This document shows positions 1 to 7,439 of a stretch of DNA of 12,841 nt, piece after piece; the first letter of the stretch is position 1, and each line of letters opens with the position of its first letter. A program made the position numbers and the translations under genes. This stretch comes from Clostridia bacterium (GTDB taxonomy: Bacteria > Bacillota > Clostridia > Oscillospirales > Acutalibacteraceae). The stretch spans positions 1 to 12,841 of the forward strand of contig CAAFXF010000014.1 in assembly GCA_900766895.1 (NCBI GenBank), written 5' to 3'. The notes beneath the pieces were generated by a model, which was given only the letters and a program-made list of their open reading frames with translations, ran no database searches and was not told where the DNA came from.

Positions 1-1
1 A

Positions 2-52
2 GAATTTAGAGAAAAATCATATAAGTATCTTTGCGATGCACTTGGAGAGTGA
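2..52 (+). CDS. C-terminal end of an upstream operon gene (partial)
   Basis: The reading frame is open from the window edge to a TGA at 50-52 and encodes EFREKSYKYLCDALGE. The stop lies 2 nt before the ATG of the first glycosyltransferase, and that gene's GGAGAG ribosome binding site sits inside these last codons, which is the tight packing expected in a polysaccharide operon. The short charged tail resembles the end of polysaccharide pyruvyl transferases or other sugar-modifying enzymes, but sixteen residues are too few to assign a family. The coding status rests on the open frame and spacing only. Confidence 0.5.
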   Translation, partial: EFREKSYKYLCDALGE

Positions 53-54
53 AA

Positions 55-999
55 ATGAATCCGCTTGTTTCAATCATAGTACCTGTATATAATGTTGAGG
101 AATATCTTGACGAATGTGTTGAGAGCCTTGCAAATCAAACATATCCTGATATTGAGATTATTCTTGTTGATGACGGCTCACCCGATGATTGTCCACAGAT
201 ATGTGATGCTTGGGCAAAAAGGGACAATAGAATAAAGGTTATTCACAAGGCTAACGGCGGTGTAAGCTCTGCAAGAAATGCAGGACTTGACATTGCAAAC
301 GGTGAATGGATTTGGTTTGTCGACAGTGATGATACTGTTGAAGCAAACGCTCTTGAGGAATTATTAAGCAATAAGGATGATTCCGATTTGATTGTTTTTA
401 GTTCAAGCACGGACGAGCTGTACACAAAGGATGAAAAATTCTTTGATGAATACTATTTCAAATACAGGTTTGGCTTTGAGCCATGGAACAAATTATATAA
501 AAAATCAATTATCAAAAATAATAATTTGCAGTTTGACACACAGGAAACCGTTGGAGAAGATTTACTTTTCAATATTACATATTATCAATATGCAAATAAT
601 TATAAGTTCATAGCATCACAGTATTATAATTACAGAGTGCGTGAAAACTCTGCAATGCAGTCTAATAATGAAAAAAGAATTGAGCAACAATTAAGACTTT
701 ACTCAAAAATATATGACATTTACAGAGATAAGGTAGATGAGAGAATCCTTGCTCAACTTTATATTATGCATTTGATTTCGGGCATAAATCAGTGCGGCAA
801 GCAGAATTTTGACGATGAAAAAATAAAGATAATTCAAGACAGTGTTATAAAATATAATTTCAAAAAGGATGTGTTCAAAAAAGCAATATCAAGCTTTCTT
901 GATTGTGAAAACGCATCGTTTTTGGGCAGAATCAGAGCAACAGCAGTTTTGAAATTGATATTCAAAACCAAAGTTAAATTATCATTAAAGCTTTTGTAG
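55..999 (+). CDS. Family 2 glycosyltransferase (GT-A fold)
   Basis: This 314-residue protein should transfer a sugar from a nucleotide-sugar donor to a growing surface glycan on the cytoplasmic face of the membrane. The N-terminal GT-A domain starts at PLVSIIVPVYN (residues 3-13). It carries VDDGS (38-42, nucleotide-binding aspartates D39/D40), the GGVSSARNAG stretch (68-77), the metal-binding FVDSDD (D90-D93) and GED (167-169), a likely catalytic base. The C-terminal 130 residues are poorly conserved and probably bind the acceptor. The start at ATG 55 is preferred over TTG 31 because GGAGAG at 44-49 is well placed for it and the family's N-terminus begins exactly here. The next gene follows after 7 nt. 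It resembles the enzyme at 1945-2886 in the donor domain, so the two are paralogues that probably add different residues. Donor and acceptor cannot be read from sequence. Confidence 0.93.
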   Translation: MNPLVSIIVPVYNVEEYLDECVESLANQTYPDIEIILVDDGSPDDCPQICDAWAKRDNRIKVIHKANGGVSSARNAGLDIANGEWIWFVDSDDTVEANALEELLSNKDDSDLIVFSSSTDELYTKDEKFFDEYYFKYRFGFEPWNKLYKKSIIKNNNLQFDTQETVGEDLLFNITYYQYANNYKFIASQYYNYRVRENSAMQSNNEKRIEQQLRLYSKIYDIYRDKVDERILAQLYIMHLISGINQCGKQNFDDEKIKIIQDSVIKYNFKKDVFKKAISSFLDCENASFLGRIRATAVLKLIFKTKVKLSLKLL

Positions 1000-1006
1000 G
1001 GAGTGT

Positions 1007-1948
1007 ATGATGAAAAAGCCGTTGGTGTCTTATGTTTTAACAGCGTATAATATTGAGGATTTTATAGAGGAAAGTGTCAAATGTGCATTTGCACAGGATT
1101 ATGAAAATCTTGAAATTGTGTTATCGGATGATTGTTCAACGGATAGCACCTTTGATATAATGCAAAAGATGGCAAATGAATATGACGGTCCTCATAAAAT
1201 AGTGCTTAACAGAAATGAACGGAATTTGGGAATTTCTCAGCATATGAGTAAGTGTTATATAGAGCTTGCAAGCGGTGAAATAATCATTGCCGCACATGGT
1301 GATGATATTTCATTGCCTGACAGAACTGTCGAAACAGTAAAGTATTTTCTTGAGAATCAAAAAGCCATGCAGGTTAGCTGCAGTGCCGTAGTTGTTGATA
1401 GAAATCTTAATGTGCTTCCAAATAGCTTTCAAAGCAATACTCAAGTAAATGAATTGAGATTTTTTGACTTTGAACATTTTGGACATGTTTCGGTAGGCTT
1501 TTCGGGATTTAGAAAGCAGGTAATGGATTCATTTGGTTATCTTAACGACGATTGCCCAACAGAAGATGATTTGATAGGCTTTAGGGCATTACTTATGGGA
1601 CAGGTTTTGTTTGCCCCTGAAAAACTAATATATTATCGAAAACACGAGGGCAGCAATTCAAATCCTGAATTTTTCGATAGATTTCCATTGGAAAAAATCC
1701 TTAAGCAACAGGATGATGATATGGCAAAGGCTGTTGAAATGGGCTTGATTACGCAGGAACAAAGACAAGAAAAATATGATGATTTATACAAATCAATGTT
1801 CATTAGAAAACGATATAGATATTATTTTTCACGAAGAACGGTGTCTAGCCTGTTAAAGTTGATCAAACCAAACGACATATCCTTCAGAACAAAGCTGTCA
1901 TACATCAAGCAACACATTTTGTACAAAATTAACAAGAGGAAGTTATGA
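1007..1948 (+). CDS. Family 2 glycosyltransferase with HGDD metal motif
   Basis: This 313-residue GT2 enzyme belongs to the same glycan operon. PLVSYVLTAYN (5-15) opens the GT-A domain, LSDDCSTD (39-46) holds the nucleotide-binding aspartates, and HGDD (97-100) stands where the other two enzymes have D-x-D-D. TEDD (185-188) supplies the putative base, and YYRKHEGSNSN further on is the usual YRxH-type C-terminal motif. The basic C-terminus (KINKRKL) may help hold it at the membrane. AGGGAG at 998-1003 overlaps the previous stop and serves ATG 1007 (ATG 1010 is also possible). The stop overlaps the next start as ATGA at 1945-1948, so the two are probably translationally coupled. The rhamnosyltransferase-like pattern is suggestive, but the donor is unknown. 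Confidence 0.92.
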   Translation: MMKKPLVSYVLTAYNIEDFIEESVKCAFAQDYENLEIVLSDDCSTDSTFDIMQKMANEYDGPHKIVLNRNERNLGISQHMSKCYIELASGEIIIAAHGDDISLPDRTVETVKYFLENQKAMQVSCSAVVVDRNLNVLPNSFQSNTQVNELRFFDFEHFGHVSVGFSGFRKQVMDSFGYLNDDCPTEDDLIGFRALLMGQVLFAPEKLIYYRKHEGSNSNPEFFDRFPLEKILKQQDDDMAKAVEMGLITQEQRQEKYDDLYKSMFIRKRYRYYFSRRTVSSLLKLIKPNDISFRTKLSYIKQHILYKINKRKL

Positions 1949-2886
1949 ACGAAAATCCATTAATCAGTGTAATAGTACCAATATATAATGTTGAAAAATA
2001 TTTAGATAAATGCATTAGCAGTATTGTTGAGCAAACATACAACAATTTAGAAATAATACTTGTTGATGATGGCTCAAATGACGCTTGTTCAAAAATATGT
2101 GATGAGTGGCAGGGTAATGATGAAAGAATAGTAGTTATTCACAAAGAAAACGGCGGATTGTCTGATGCAAGAAATGCAGGGATGGATGTAATGACAGGCA
2201 AATATGTATCTTTTGTTGATGGAGATGATTATATAGATGAAAGATATATTGAGGTTCTTTATAATAACTTAATTAGATATAACGCCGATATTTCTCAAGT
2301 TTCTTTTTGTAGGGAAGAAGCATATAGTTCGAATGAAATATGTATAGAGACTTTAGATGCAAGTGTTGCTTGTAAAAATTTTTATATTTCGAAAATGCCA
2401 CAAATGATGATTAGTTCATGTGCAAAATTATTCAAAACAGATTTGATTAGTAATCAACGTTTTCCAAAAGGCAGAAATTTTGAGGATCAATTTTTCACTC
2501 CAAGAGTTGTATATTGTTCACATAAAATAGTAATGTCAAATGAAAGATTGTATAACTATATTAATAGGCAAGATAGTATTACTCATATTCCGTTCAATGC
2601 GAAAAAAATCGAGGACATTATTTGGGTAATGAAAGATAATTTTCAGTTTTTTCTTAATCATAATGCTTACAATATGGCAGCTATTTTTTATTTTCACAGA
2701 AAAAAATTAATCTCAAAATTAAATATTGAGGCTGAAGAAGAAAATCTTCATAATGAAGTACCAAAAAAGTATAGACAAAGATTAGTAATTTCAAAAATAA
2801 AGTATTTTATTTATATGCCATTTAGAGAAAAAAAGAGTGTCGTATATTCATTGTTAACTAAAATTAGTAAAAAGTCTATTGTTTGA
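1945..2886 (+). CDS. Family 2 glycosyltransferase
   Basis: This 313-residue GT2 enzyme begins PLISVIVPIYN (5-15). It carries VDDGS (40-44), the GGLSDARNAG segment (70-79), FVDGDD (D92-D95, metal site) and the NFED base motif (178-181). It is close to the protein at 55-999 over the first 95 residues and diverges afterwards, which fits a shared donor fold with different acceptors. The start overlaps the previous stop as ATGA, with an AGAGGAAG ribosome binding site inside the preceding gene. From here to about 5250 the DNA looks richer in A+T than the flanking housekeeping genes, common for horizontally shuffled polysaccharide loci; this is a visual impression, not a calculation. Confidence 0.93.
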   Translation: MNENPLISVIVPIYNVEKYLDKCISSIVEQTYNNLEIILVDDGSNDACSKICDEWQGNDERIVVIHKENGGLSDARNAGMDVMTGKYVSFVDGDDYIDERYIEVLYNNLIRYNADISQVSFCREEAYSSNEICIETLDASVACKNFYISKMPQMMISSCAKLFKTDLISNQRFPKGRNFEDQFFTPRVVYCSHKIVMSNERLYNYINRQDSITHIPFNAKKIEDIIWVMKDNFQFFLNHNAYNMAAIFYFHRKKLISKLNIEAEEENLHNEVPKKYRQRLVISKIKYFIYMPFREKKSVVYSLLTKISKKSIV

Positions 2887-2894
2887 AATTTCAA

Positions 2895-2925
2895 ATTAGA
2901 TTAAAATGTTTTTTGAAAATCTAAT
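2895..2925 (+). other. Intercistronic inverted repeat inside the glycan operon
   Basis: ATTAGATT at 2895-2902 is a perfect inverted repeat of AATCTAAT at 2918-2925, with a 15-nt A/T-rich loop. It fills most of the only sizeable gap (52 nt) in the operon and ends just before the flippase AGAGAGG ribosome binding site at 2928-2934. No T-run follows, so it is unlikely to be a strong terminator. An RNA-processing or stability element is possible, or chance in A/T-rich DNA. Confidence 0.35.
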
Positions 2926-2938
2926 GTAGAGAGGTATA

Positions 2939-4501
2939 ATGGTCTTGAAAAAAAGTAAGGAGCTGTCGGCGAAAAAAAGCATTGCATTAAATTTAATTGT
3001 TAGCTTTTTTGCATATTTAGTAACTTTTGGAATAAGCTTTTTTCTTTCACCGTATATTGTTAGAGCTGTTGGTGTTGATGCATACGGCTTTGTAAGTTTA
3101 GCAAACAATTTTATTAGCTATGCTTCATTGATTACCATTGCGTTAAATGCTTTGGCAGGACGATTTATAACCATTAAGATTAAGGAAAAAGATTATGATA
3201 GTGCAAATATGTACTACACCTCGGTCTTTATCGGAAACGTATTTCTTTCAGGCATATTACTTATTTTAGCGGTGATCGTTTGGATATTTTTAGAAAATCT
3301 CATTAATATTCCCGAAAATATATTTTGGGATGTAAAAATACTATTTGCTGTGTTGTTTGTCAATTGCATTATAAATACAATTTGTTCAGTATTCGGAATT
3401 GCCACTTTTGCTACCAATAAACTATACTTAAGCTCAATCAGAAATATTGAATCAAGCTTGATAAGAGCAGCAGTATTATTAGTATTGTTTGTATTTTTTT
3501 CTCCCAAAATAGCTTATTTGGGAATAACCTCATTGCTTACAGGTATTTATTGCATAATATACAATATTTATTATACTAAAAAGCTCACACCGTATTTGAA
3601 GCTTAGCATATCGAGCTTTAACATTAAGGCAGTAAAAGAGTTAATTTCCTCCGGAATATGGAATTTGGTAACAAAATTAAGCCAAATATTGATAGACGGC
3701 TTGGATTTGTTAATTGCCAATTTGTTCATTGATTCCGTATCAATGGGTGTGCTTTCGTTGGCAAAAACAGTGCCAAGCATGATCTCTTCAATTGTTGGTA
3801 CTATGGTTGGCTCCTTTTCTCCTAATTTTACAATTCTGTATGCGGAGAAGAAATATGAAGAGTTAAAACAATCTGTTAAGCAATCAATGAAAATTATGGG
3901 CATTATTTGCAACGTGCCGATTATCGTGTTGTTGGTTTGCGGAATTCAGTTTTTTACATTATGGCAACCTACACAAGATGCCAAACAACTTCAGTTACTG
4001 TCAATTTTAACCTGTGCAGGATTAATAATAAATGGCGGAATTAATTGTATTTATAATATTTTTACTGTTGTAAATAAGCTCAAATTTAATTCCTTGGTAT
4101 TGTTGGTGAGCAGTATAATAAGCATAACGATTACATTTATATTGGTTAAAACAACTGATTTAGGAATTTATGCTATTGCAGGTGTAAGCACATGCATTAT
4201 GATAATAAAAAATATAGTGTTAATTGTTCCATATGCTGCAAAATGCTTACAATTAAAATGGTATGCTTTTTATTCAGAGGTTATAAGGTCTGCATTGTTT
4301 GTTATAATAAGCTCAATAGTTTGTAAATTATTGATTAATTGTATTTTTGTTAAGTTGTTTGACAAAACAACATGGATAACTTTTTTTGCTTCGGCATTAA
4401 TTGTTGTGTTTGTTTCTTTGTGCATAGGGCTATTTGTAATATTAAAGAAGCAAGAAAGAATTATGCTGTTTGATATGATAAAAGGGAGAATTAATAAATG
4501 A
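2939..4501 (+). CDS. Wzx-like polysaccharide flippase (MOP superfamily)
   Basis: This 520-residue integral membrane protein has about 12-14 hydrophobic segments, the first after a short basic N-terminus (KKSKELSAKKS). The beginning, with FLSPYIVRAVGVDAYGFVSLA near residues 38-58, is characteristic of Wzx/MATE-like lipid-linked oligosaccharide flippases. Such proteins move undecaprenyl-linked repeat units across the cytoplasmic membrane, and a flippase next to several glycosyltransferases indicates a Wzx/Wzy-type capsule, exopolysaccharide or teichoic-like glycan. No Wzy polymerase is visible in the window, so it may lie upstream. AGAGAGG at 2928-2934 supports ATG 2939. The stop overlaps the next start as ATGA at 4498-4501. 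It could formally be another MOP exporter, but the context makes glycan export much more likely. Confidence 0.9.
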   Translation: MVLKKSKELSAKKSIALNLIVSFFAYLVTFGISFFLSPYIVRAVGVDAYGFVSLANNFISYASLITIALNALAGRFITIKIKEKDYDSANMYYTSVFIGNVFLSGILLILAVIVWIFLENLINIPENIFWDVKILFAVLFVNCIINTICSVFGIATFATNKLYLSSIRNIESSLIRAAVLLVLFVFFSPKIAYLGITSLLTGIYCIIYNIYYTKKLTPYLKLSISSFNIKAVKELISSGIWNLVTKLSQILIDGLDLLIANLFIDSVSMGVLSLAKTVPSMISSIVGTMVGSFSPNFTILYAEKKYEELKQSVKQSMKIMGIICNVPIIVLLVCGIQFFTLWQPTQDAKQLQLLSILTCAGLIINGGINCIYNIFTVVNKLKFNSLVLLVSSIISITITFILVKTTDLGIYAIAGVSTCIMIIKNIVLIVPYAAKCLQLKWYAFYSEVIRSALFVIISSIVCKLLINCIFVKLFDKTTWITFFASALIVVFVSLCIGLFVILKKQERIMLFDMIKGRINK

Positions 4502-5250
4502 AATTGATTTGTTACCTTAAAACAAAAATACGAAATGCTATTATAAAATTCAAACGATTTCTATTTATGAGAAAAATTGAAAAATCAAAAGATTCTATTT
4601 CTCAATTCAAAAACAAATATAAAGGCGAAAGATGTTTTGTTATTGGAAATGGTCCCAGCTTAACCGTTGACGATTTAGAAAAATTAAATGATGAAATTAC
4701 TTTTGCTTCGCACGGGATATATTATATATTTGACCAAACTGATTGGAGACCAACATTTTATTGTGCACAGGATGCAAAGTTTATAAGAAACAATTATGAT
4801 GTTATAAAGAACAATTGTCTTGATTGTCAAAAATTTTTTGGTGTAGTGCGGTATCTTGATGATTATCCCAAGTTCACAAAATATGATTGTTTGGTGAATT
4901 TGATTGTCGAAAAATTTGTTGATAATTGCCCTAAATTTTCTAAAGATTTGACTGTCGGCGCGTACGAGGGATTAACGGTAACGTATTTTAGTATTCAGTT
5001 AGCAGTTTATATGGGGTTCAAAGAAATTTATTTGTTGGGAGTAGATCATTTTTACAGTGGTGATGAAAATGATCATTTTTCAAAAAATGATGTTTGTACA
5101 AATAAGCCTCAAACAGAAAAATCAACTTATTCTTACAGAGTAGCAAATAAATATGCCAATGAAAATGGAATAAAGATATATAACGCAACCCGTGGTGGAC
5201 ACCTTGAGGAATTTGAACGAATTGATTTTGACAAAATAATAAGGGAATAA
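4498..5250 (+). CDS. PF01973 (DUF115/MptE/Maf-like) protein, putative CMP-sugar glycosyltransferase
   Basis: This 250-residue protein has a basic N-terminal helix (residues 1-40), then CFVIGNGPSL (46-55), the glycine-rich nucleotide-binding motif shared by the DUF115/6-hydroxymethylpterin pyrophosphokinase-like family and by GT42 sialyltransferases. A second block, TVGAYEGLTVTYFSIQLA (152-169) followed by GFKEIYLLGVDH (173-184), matches the pattern around the second half of the nucleotide site in both groups. The tail NGIKIYNATRGGHLEEF (205-221) is typical of PF01973. Maf proteins in this family transfer pseudaminic or legionaminic acid from CMP donors, and the next gene encodes a NeuA-like CMP-sugar synthetase, so transfer of a CMP-activated acidic sugar is the best inference. 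GGGAG at 4484-4488 serves ATG 4498; Met24 is a less likely start. The substrate is unproved, and a pterin role is unlikely here. Confidence 0.75.
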   Translation: MKLICYLKTKIRNAIIKFKRFLFMRKIEKSKDSISQFKNKYKGERCFVIGNGPSLTVDDLEKLNDEITFASHGIYYIFDQTDWRPTFYCAQDAKFIRNNYDVIKNNCLDCQKFFGVVRYLDDYPKFTKYDCLVNLIVEKFVDNCPKFSKDLTVGAYEGLTVTYFSIQLAVYMGFKEIYLLGVDHFYSGDENDHFSKNDVCTNKPQTEKSTYSYRVANKYANENGIKIYNATRGGHLEEFERIDFDKIIRE

Positions 5251-5253
5251 ATT

Positions 5254-5964
5254 ATGAAAGTAAATGTATTATTAACAGGTAGAGGCAACAATACATTAAG
5301 GGATAAAAACATACTTGATGTTCTTGGAAAACCGGTAATGTATTATATTGCAAATTCGTGTGCAAAGGCGGACACAACAGATAATTTATATTGCAGCAGC
5401 GACGATGATAATATTCTTGCCGTTGCAAACGAATTAGGTTATACACCTATAAAAAGACCCAAAGAGTTAGCGCTGCCTACGGCACAGCATATTGATTGTA
5501 TTATGCATGGGCTGAAGATAATGGAAGAGAAAAATGATGTGCCCGATATTTTAGTTGTTGCTCTTGCAAACAATGTAACAATAACATCCAAATGGGTGGA
5601 TGATTGCGTAAAAATGATGAAAGAGGATATGGACATTTCATGTGTGATTCCTGTATATCAAGACAATGACCATCATCCTTTAAGAGCAAAAATCATTGAT
5701 GAAAATGGAAATATTCAAATGTATGAAAAAGTGAGTGGAAAGGTTTCAACAAATCGTCAAGATTTAACTCCATGTTATTTCGTTTCGCATAATATTTGGG
5801 TACTTAATGTAAAAAAATTAATGTCAGGTGAAGAAGGACAGGCACCTTGGAGCTTTATGGGCAACAATATCAAGCCTTATGTTATCCATGATTCGCTTGA
5901 CATTCACGACAGGGCAGACCTGCTGATTGCAAAAGAGTGGATTGAAAATTACTATATAGATTAG
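5254..5964 (+). CDS. NeuA-like cytidylyltransferase (acylneuraminate cytidylyltransferase family)
   Basis: This 236-residue protein is close to the usual NeuA length. It is predicted to activate a sugar acid or related compound with CTP. Family landmarks are R10-G with KN (18-19) and LGKPVMYY (24-31) in the N-terminal nucleotide loop, YCSSDDDNI (46-54) for the usual STDD-x-I, and KRPKELALPTAQHID (67-81) for the RP-x-x-LA segment. Near the C-terminus, DSLDIHDRADL matches the final acidic motif. Two blocks diverge: GRGNNTLRDKN (9-19) replaces the usual R-x-GSK-x-x-x-KN, and ALANNVTI stands where QPTSPLR normally lies. CTP chemistry is therefore likely but the sugar is uncertain (sialic, legionaminic, pseudaminic, Kdo-like or a non-sugar phosphonate). 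AAGGGA at 5241-5246 overlaps the upstream stop, and only 3 nt separate the genes. No neuB or neuC is in view. Confidence 0.78.
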   Translation: MKVNVLLTGRGNNTLRDKNILDVLGKPVMYYIANSCAKADTTDNLYCSSDDDNILAVANELGYTPIKRPKELALPTAQHIDCIMHGLKIMEEKNDVPDILVVALANNVTITSKWVDDCVKMMKEDMDISCVIPVYQDNDHHPLRAKIIDENGNIQMYEKVSGKVSTNRQDLTPCYFVSHNIWVLNVKKLMSGEEGQAPWSFMGNNIKPYVIHDSLDIHDRADLLIAKEWIENYYID

Positions 5965-6065
5965 TATTTACAGATTACACATTTTGTTTTGTTTATTTCA
6001 ATTTTTGGAAGGAAGCAGGCAAAGGAAGCATTGAGGATTATGAAAATATATTTAGACAGAATTAA

Positions 6066-6097
6066 AAAGCGACTGTGACGTGGGTCACGGTCGCTTT
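6066..6097. terminator. Bidirectional hairpin between convergent genes
   Basis: AAAGCGACTGTGAC (6066-6079) pairs with GTCACGGTCGCTTT (6084-6097) through a 4-nt loop: 14 base pairs with one G-T wobble. On the minus strand the stem runs into a T-rich GCTTTTTAAT, a good intrinsic terminator for the MFS gene, whose stop lies 2 nt away. On the plus strand the tail is weaker, but the hairpin probably also ends the glycan operon. Confidence 0.85.
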
Positions 6098-6098
6098 G

Positions 6099-7280
6099 TT
6101 ATCTGCTTTTTGATTTGTTCAGCAGGAGGGTGCTGATGAGGAGGGTTACGGGGAATGCTGTTGCAAACAGTATTCCTACCTTTAGGTTGTTGTTGAATGC
6201 CGATGACACAAAGCCCACAACGCTTGGACCGGCTGAACAGCCTAAATCTCCTCCAAGCGCCAGCAGTGCAAACATAGCAGTTGAGCCTGTAGGAAGCTCT
6301 GATGCCGAGATTGAAAATGTCCCCGGCCACATTATTCCCACGCTTAATCCGCACAATGCACAGCCTGCGAGTGATATTTCCGGAACAGGCGACAACGCAA
6401 CAACCATATATGACGCAATACACACGGCAGATGCTATCGGTATCATTTTTCGTTGCGCAACCCTGTCTCCGTATTTTCCGTACAACGCTCTTGCCGTACC
6501 CATCAATACGGCAAACATTAATGTTCCTGTCAGGTCACCTACGGTTTTTGAAATCCCGAGTCCGCTGCACGCAAAGGTGGAAACCCATTGAGATATTGCC
6601 TGCTCACTTGCACCGGAGCAAACCATCATAATGAACAGAACGATAAACACCCTTGATGTAATTAATTCCTTAATTGTCATACCCTTTTGCTCTGACGATA
6701 TGAGCATAGGTATCGGAACCCTTGCAAAGACAAAACAGTTTACTGCAGGAATAATTGCCCACAAAACAGCGATAACTCTCCAGTTATCTATACCGCAAAG
6801 CCTAAAGAACAGAGTGCTCAAAAGCACCACGCCGACGTGTCCCCAGCAGTAAAACGAATGAAGCAGACTCATTGCCTTTTCCTTATTGTCAGACGGACAA
6901 GCCTCGACAATAGGACTGACAAGCACCTCCAAAATTCCGCCGCCGATTGCCGAAATCATAACCGACAGCAACAATCCGACAAAGTGATTGCTCAGTACAA
7001 ACGGCAAAACTGCGAGGCTTATCATACCGAGTGATGATAAAAAATGTGCCGCAATCATAGAAGCGCGATAGCCTATTTTGTCCAAAACCTTTGCGGACAG
7101 AAGGTCCACCAAAAGCTGAACGGAAAAATTAAAGGTTATCAGCAGCGTGATTTGCGACAACGGTACAGTAAATTCATTTTGAAATTTTACAAAAAGCAAC
7201 GGTGCAAAGTTGTTTATGATTGCCTGAACTATGTACGCACAAAAGCAGGCGTTAATTGTTGATTTGTAGCTTTGCTTCAT
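6099..7280 (-). CDS. MFS permease, FucP-like/sugar-permease type
   Basis: This 393-residue protein has 12 hydrophobic segments in two halves, as in major facilitator secondary transporters of the cytoplasmic membrane. The loop between helices 2 and 3 holds D59 and the DKIGYR motif (67-72). The second half repeats it as YGKYGDRVAQRK. The stretch GGGILEVLVSPIVEACPSDNKEKA followed by LLHSFYCWG resembles fucose/glucose permease-like members, in which the region after helix 4 reads similarly. A sugar or other small solute is plausible, but the substrate cannot be fixed. Only a weak GGA precedes ATG 7280, with about 7 nt spacing. It has its own extended -10 promoter (7337-7364) and a terminator just beyond its stop. 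It is monocistronic, divergent from hpf and convergent with the glycan operon. A link with the GH95-like protein would be guesswork. Confidence 0.88.
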   Translation of the reverse strand: MKQSYKSTINACFCAYIVQAIINNFAPLLFVKFQNEFTVPLSQITLLITFNFSVQLLVDLLSAKVLDKIGYRASMIAAHFLSSLGMISLAVLPFVLSNHFVGLLLSVMISAIGGGILEVLVSPIVEACPSDNKEKAMSLLHSFYCWGHVGVVLLSTLFFRLCGIDNWRVIAVLWAIIPAVNCFVFARVPIPMLISSEQKGMTIKELITSRVFIVLFIMMVCSGASEQAISQWVSTFACSGLGISKTVGDLTGTLMFAVLMGTARALYGKYGDRVAQRKMIPIASAVCIASYMVVALSPVPEISLAGCALCGLSVGIMWPGTFSISASELPTGSTAMFALLALGGDLGCSAGPSVVGFVSSAFNNNLKVGILFATAFPVTLLISTLLLNKSKSR

Positions 7281-7336
7281 ATTTTTTTCCGTTGCCTATA
7301 TTATTATAATGATAATGCGATACACACATCATATCT

Positions 7337-7364
7337 ATTATACCACAAATACAGATTAAAACAA
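7337..7364 (-). promoter_or_regulatory. Promoter of the MFS gene
   Basis: On the minus strand TTGTTT (7359-7364) and TATAAT (7337-7342) are 16 nt apart. TG precedes the -10 as TGGTATAAT, an extended -10. Transcription should start near 7330 and leave a leader of about 50 nt. Confidence 0.7.
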
Positions 7365-7372
7365 TACTTTTA

Positions 7373-7402
7373 TTAACATTCTGCGTGGGGTATAATTATT
7401 AT
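7373..7402 (+). promoter_or_regulatory. Promoter region of hpf
   Basis: A perfect TATAAT lies at 7391-7396 but has no good -35 at 16-18 nt upstream. An overlapping alternative is TTAACA (7373-7378), an 18-nt spacer, then TATTAT (7397-7402). Either gives a leader of about 30-37 nt. The absence of a clean -35 may mean an activator or alternative sigma factor, as hpf is often stress- or stationary-phase induced. Confidence 0.55.
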
Positions 7403-7403
7403 A

Positions 7404-7422
7404 GAGGGTAGGTATTACTCTC
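7404..7422 (+). other. Hairpin in the hpf leader
   Basis: GAGGGTA (7404-7410) pairs with TACTCTC (7416-7422), seven pairs including one G-T wobble, with loop GGTAT. If the TATAAT at 7391 is used, this hairpin is at the very 5' end of the mRNA, 4 nt before AGGAGG at 7427-7432. It may protect the mRNA or tune translation; this is inferred from structure only. Confidence 0.4.
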
Positions 7423-7439
7423 AGTCAGGAGGTATTAGT

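Noticed and set aside
31..54. TTG start 24 nt upstream of the first glycosyltransferase ATG.
   Set aside because: GGAGAG at 44-49 lies downstream of it, and the GT2 fold begins right after ATG 55.
4498..5250. Pterin pyrophosphokinase (MptE) function.
   Set aside because: Shares only the family's nucleotide-binding motifs; the location in a glycan operon beside a CMP-sugar enzyme favours sugar transfer.
5962..6078. Stop-codon readthrough extension: the cytidylyltransferase frame continues open from TAG 5962 to TGA 6076-6078.
   Set aside because: The protein already has full NeuA length and its usual final motif, and the extension runs into the terminator hairpin, so it looks like chance.
6115..6591. 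Plus-strand open frame opposite the MFS gene.
   Set aside because: It has no ribosome binding site, its composition is low-complexity and lacks any recognisable motif, and the minus-strand frame encodes a clear 12-helix transporter.
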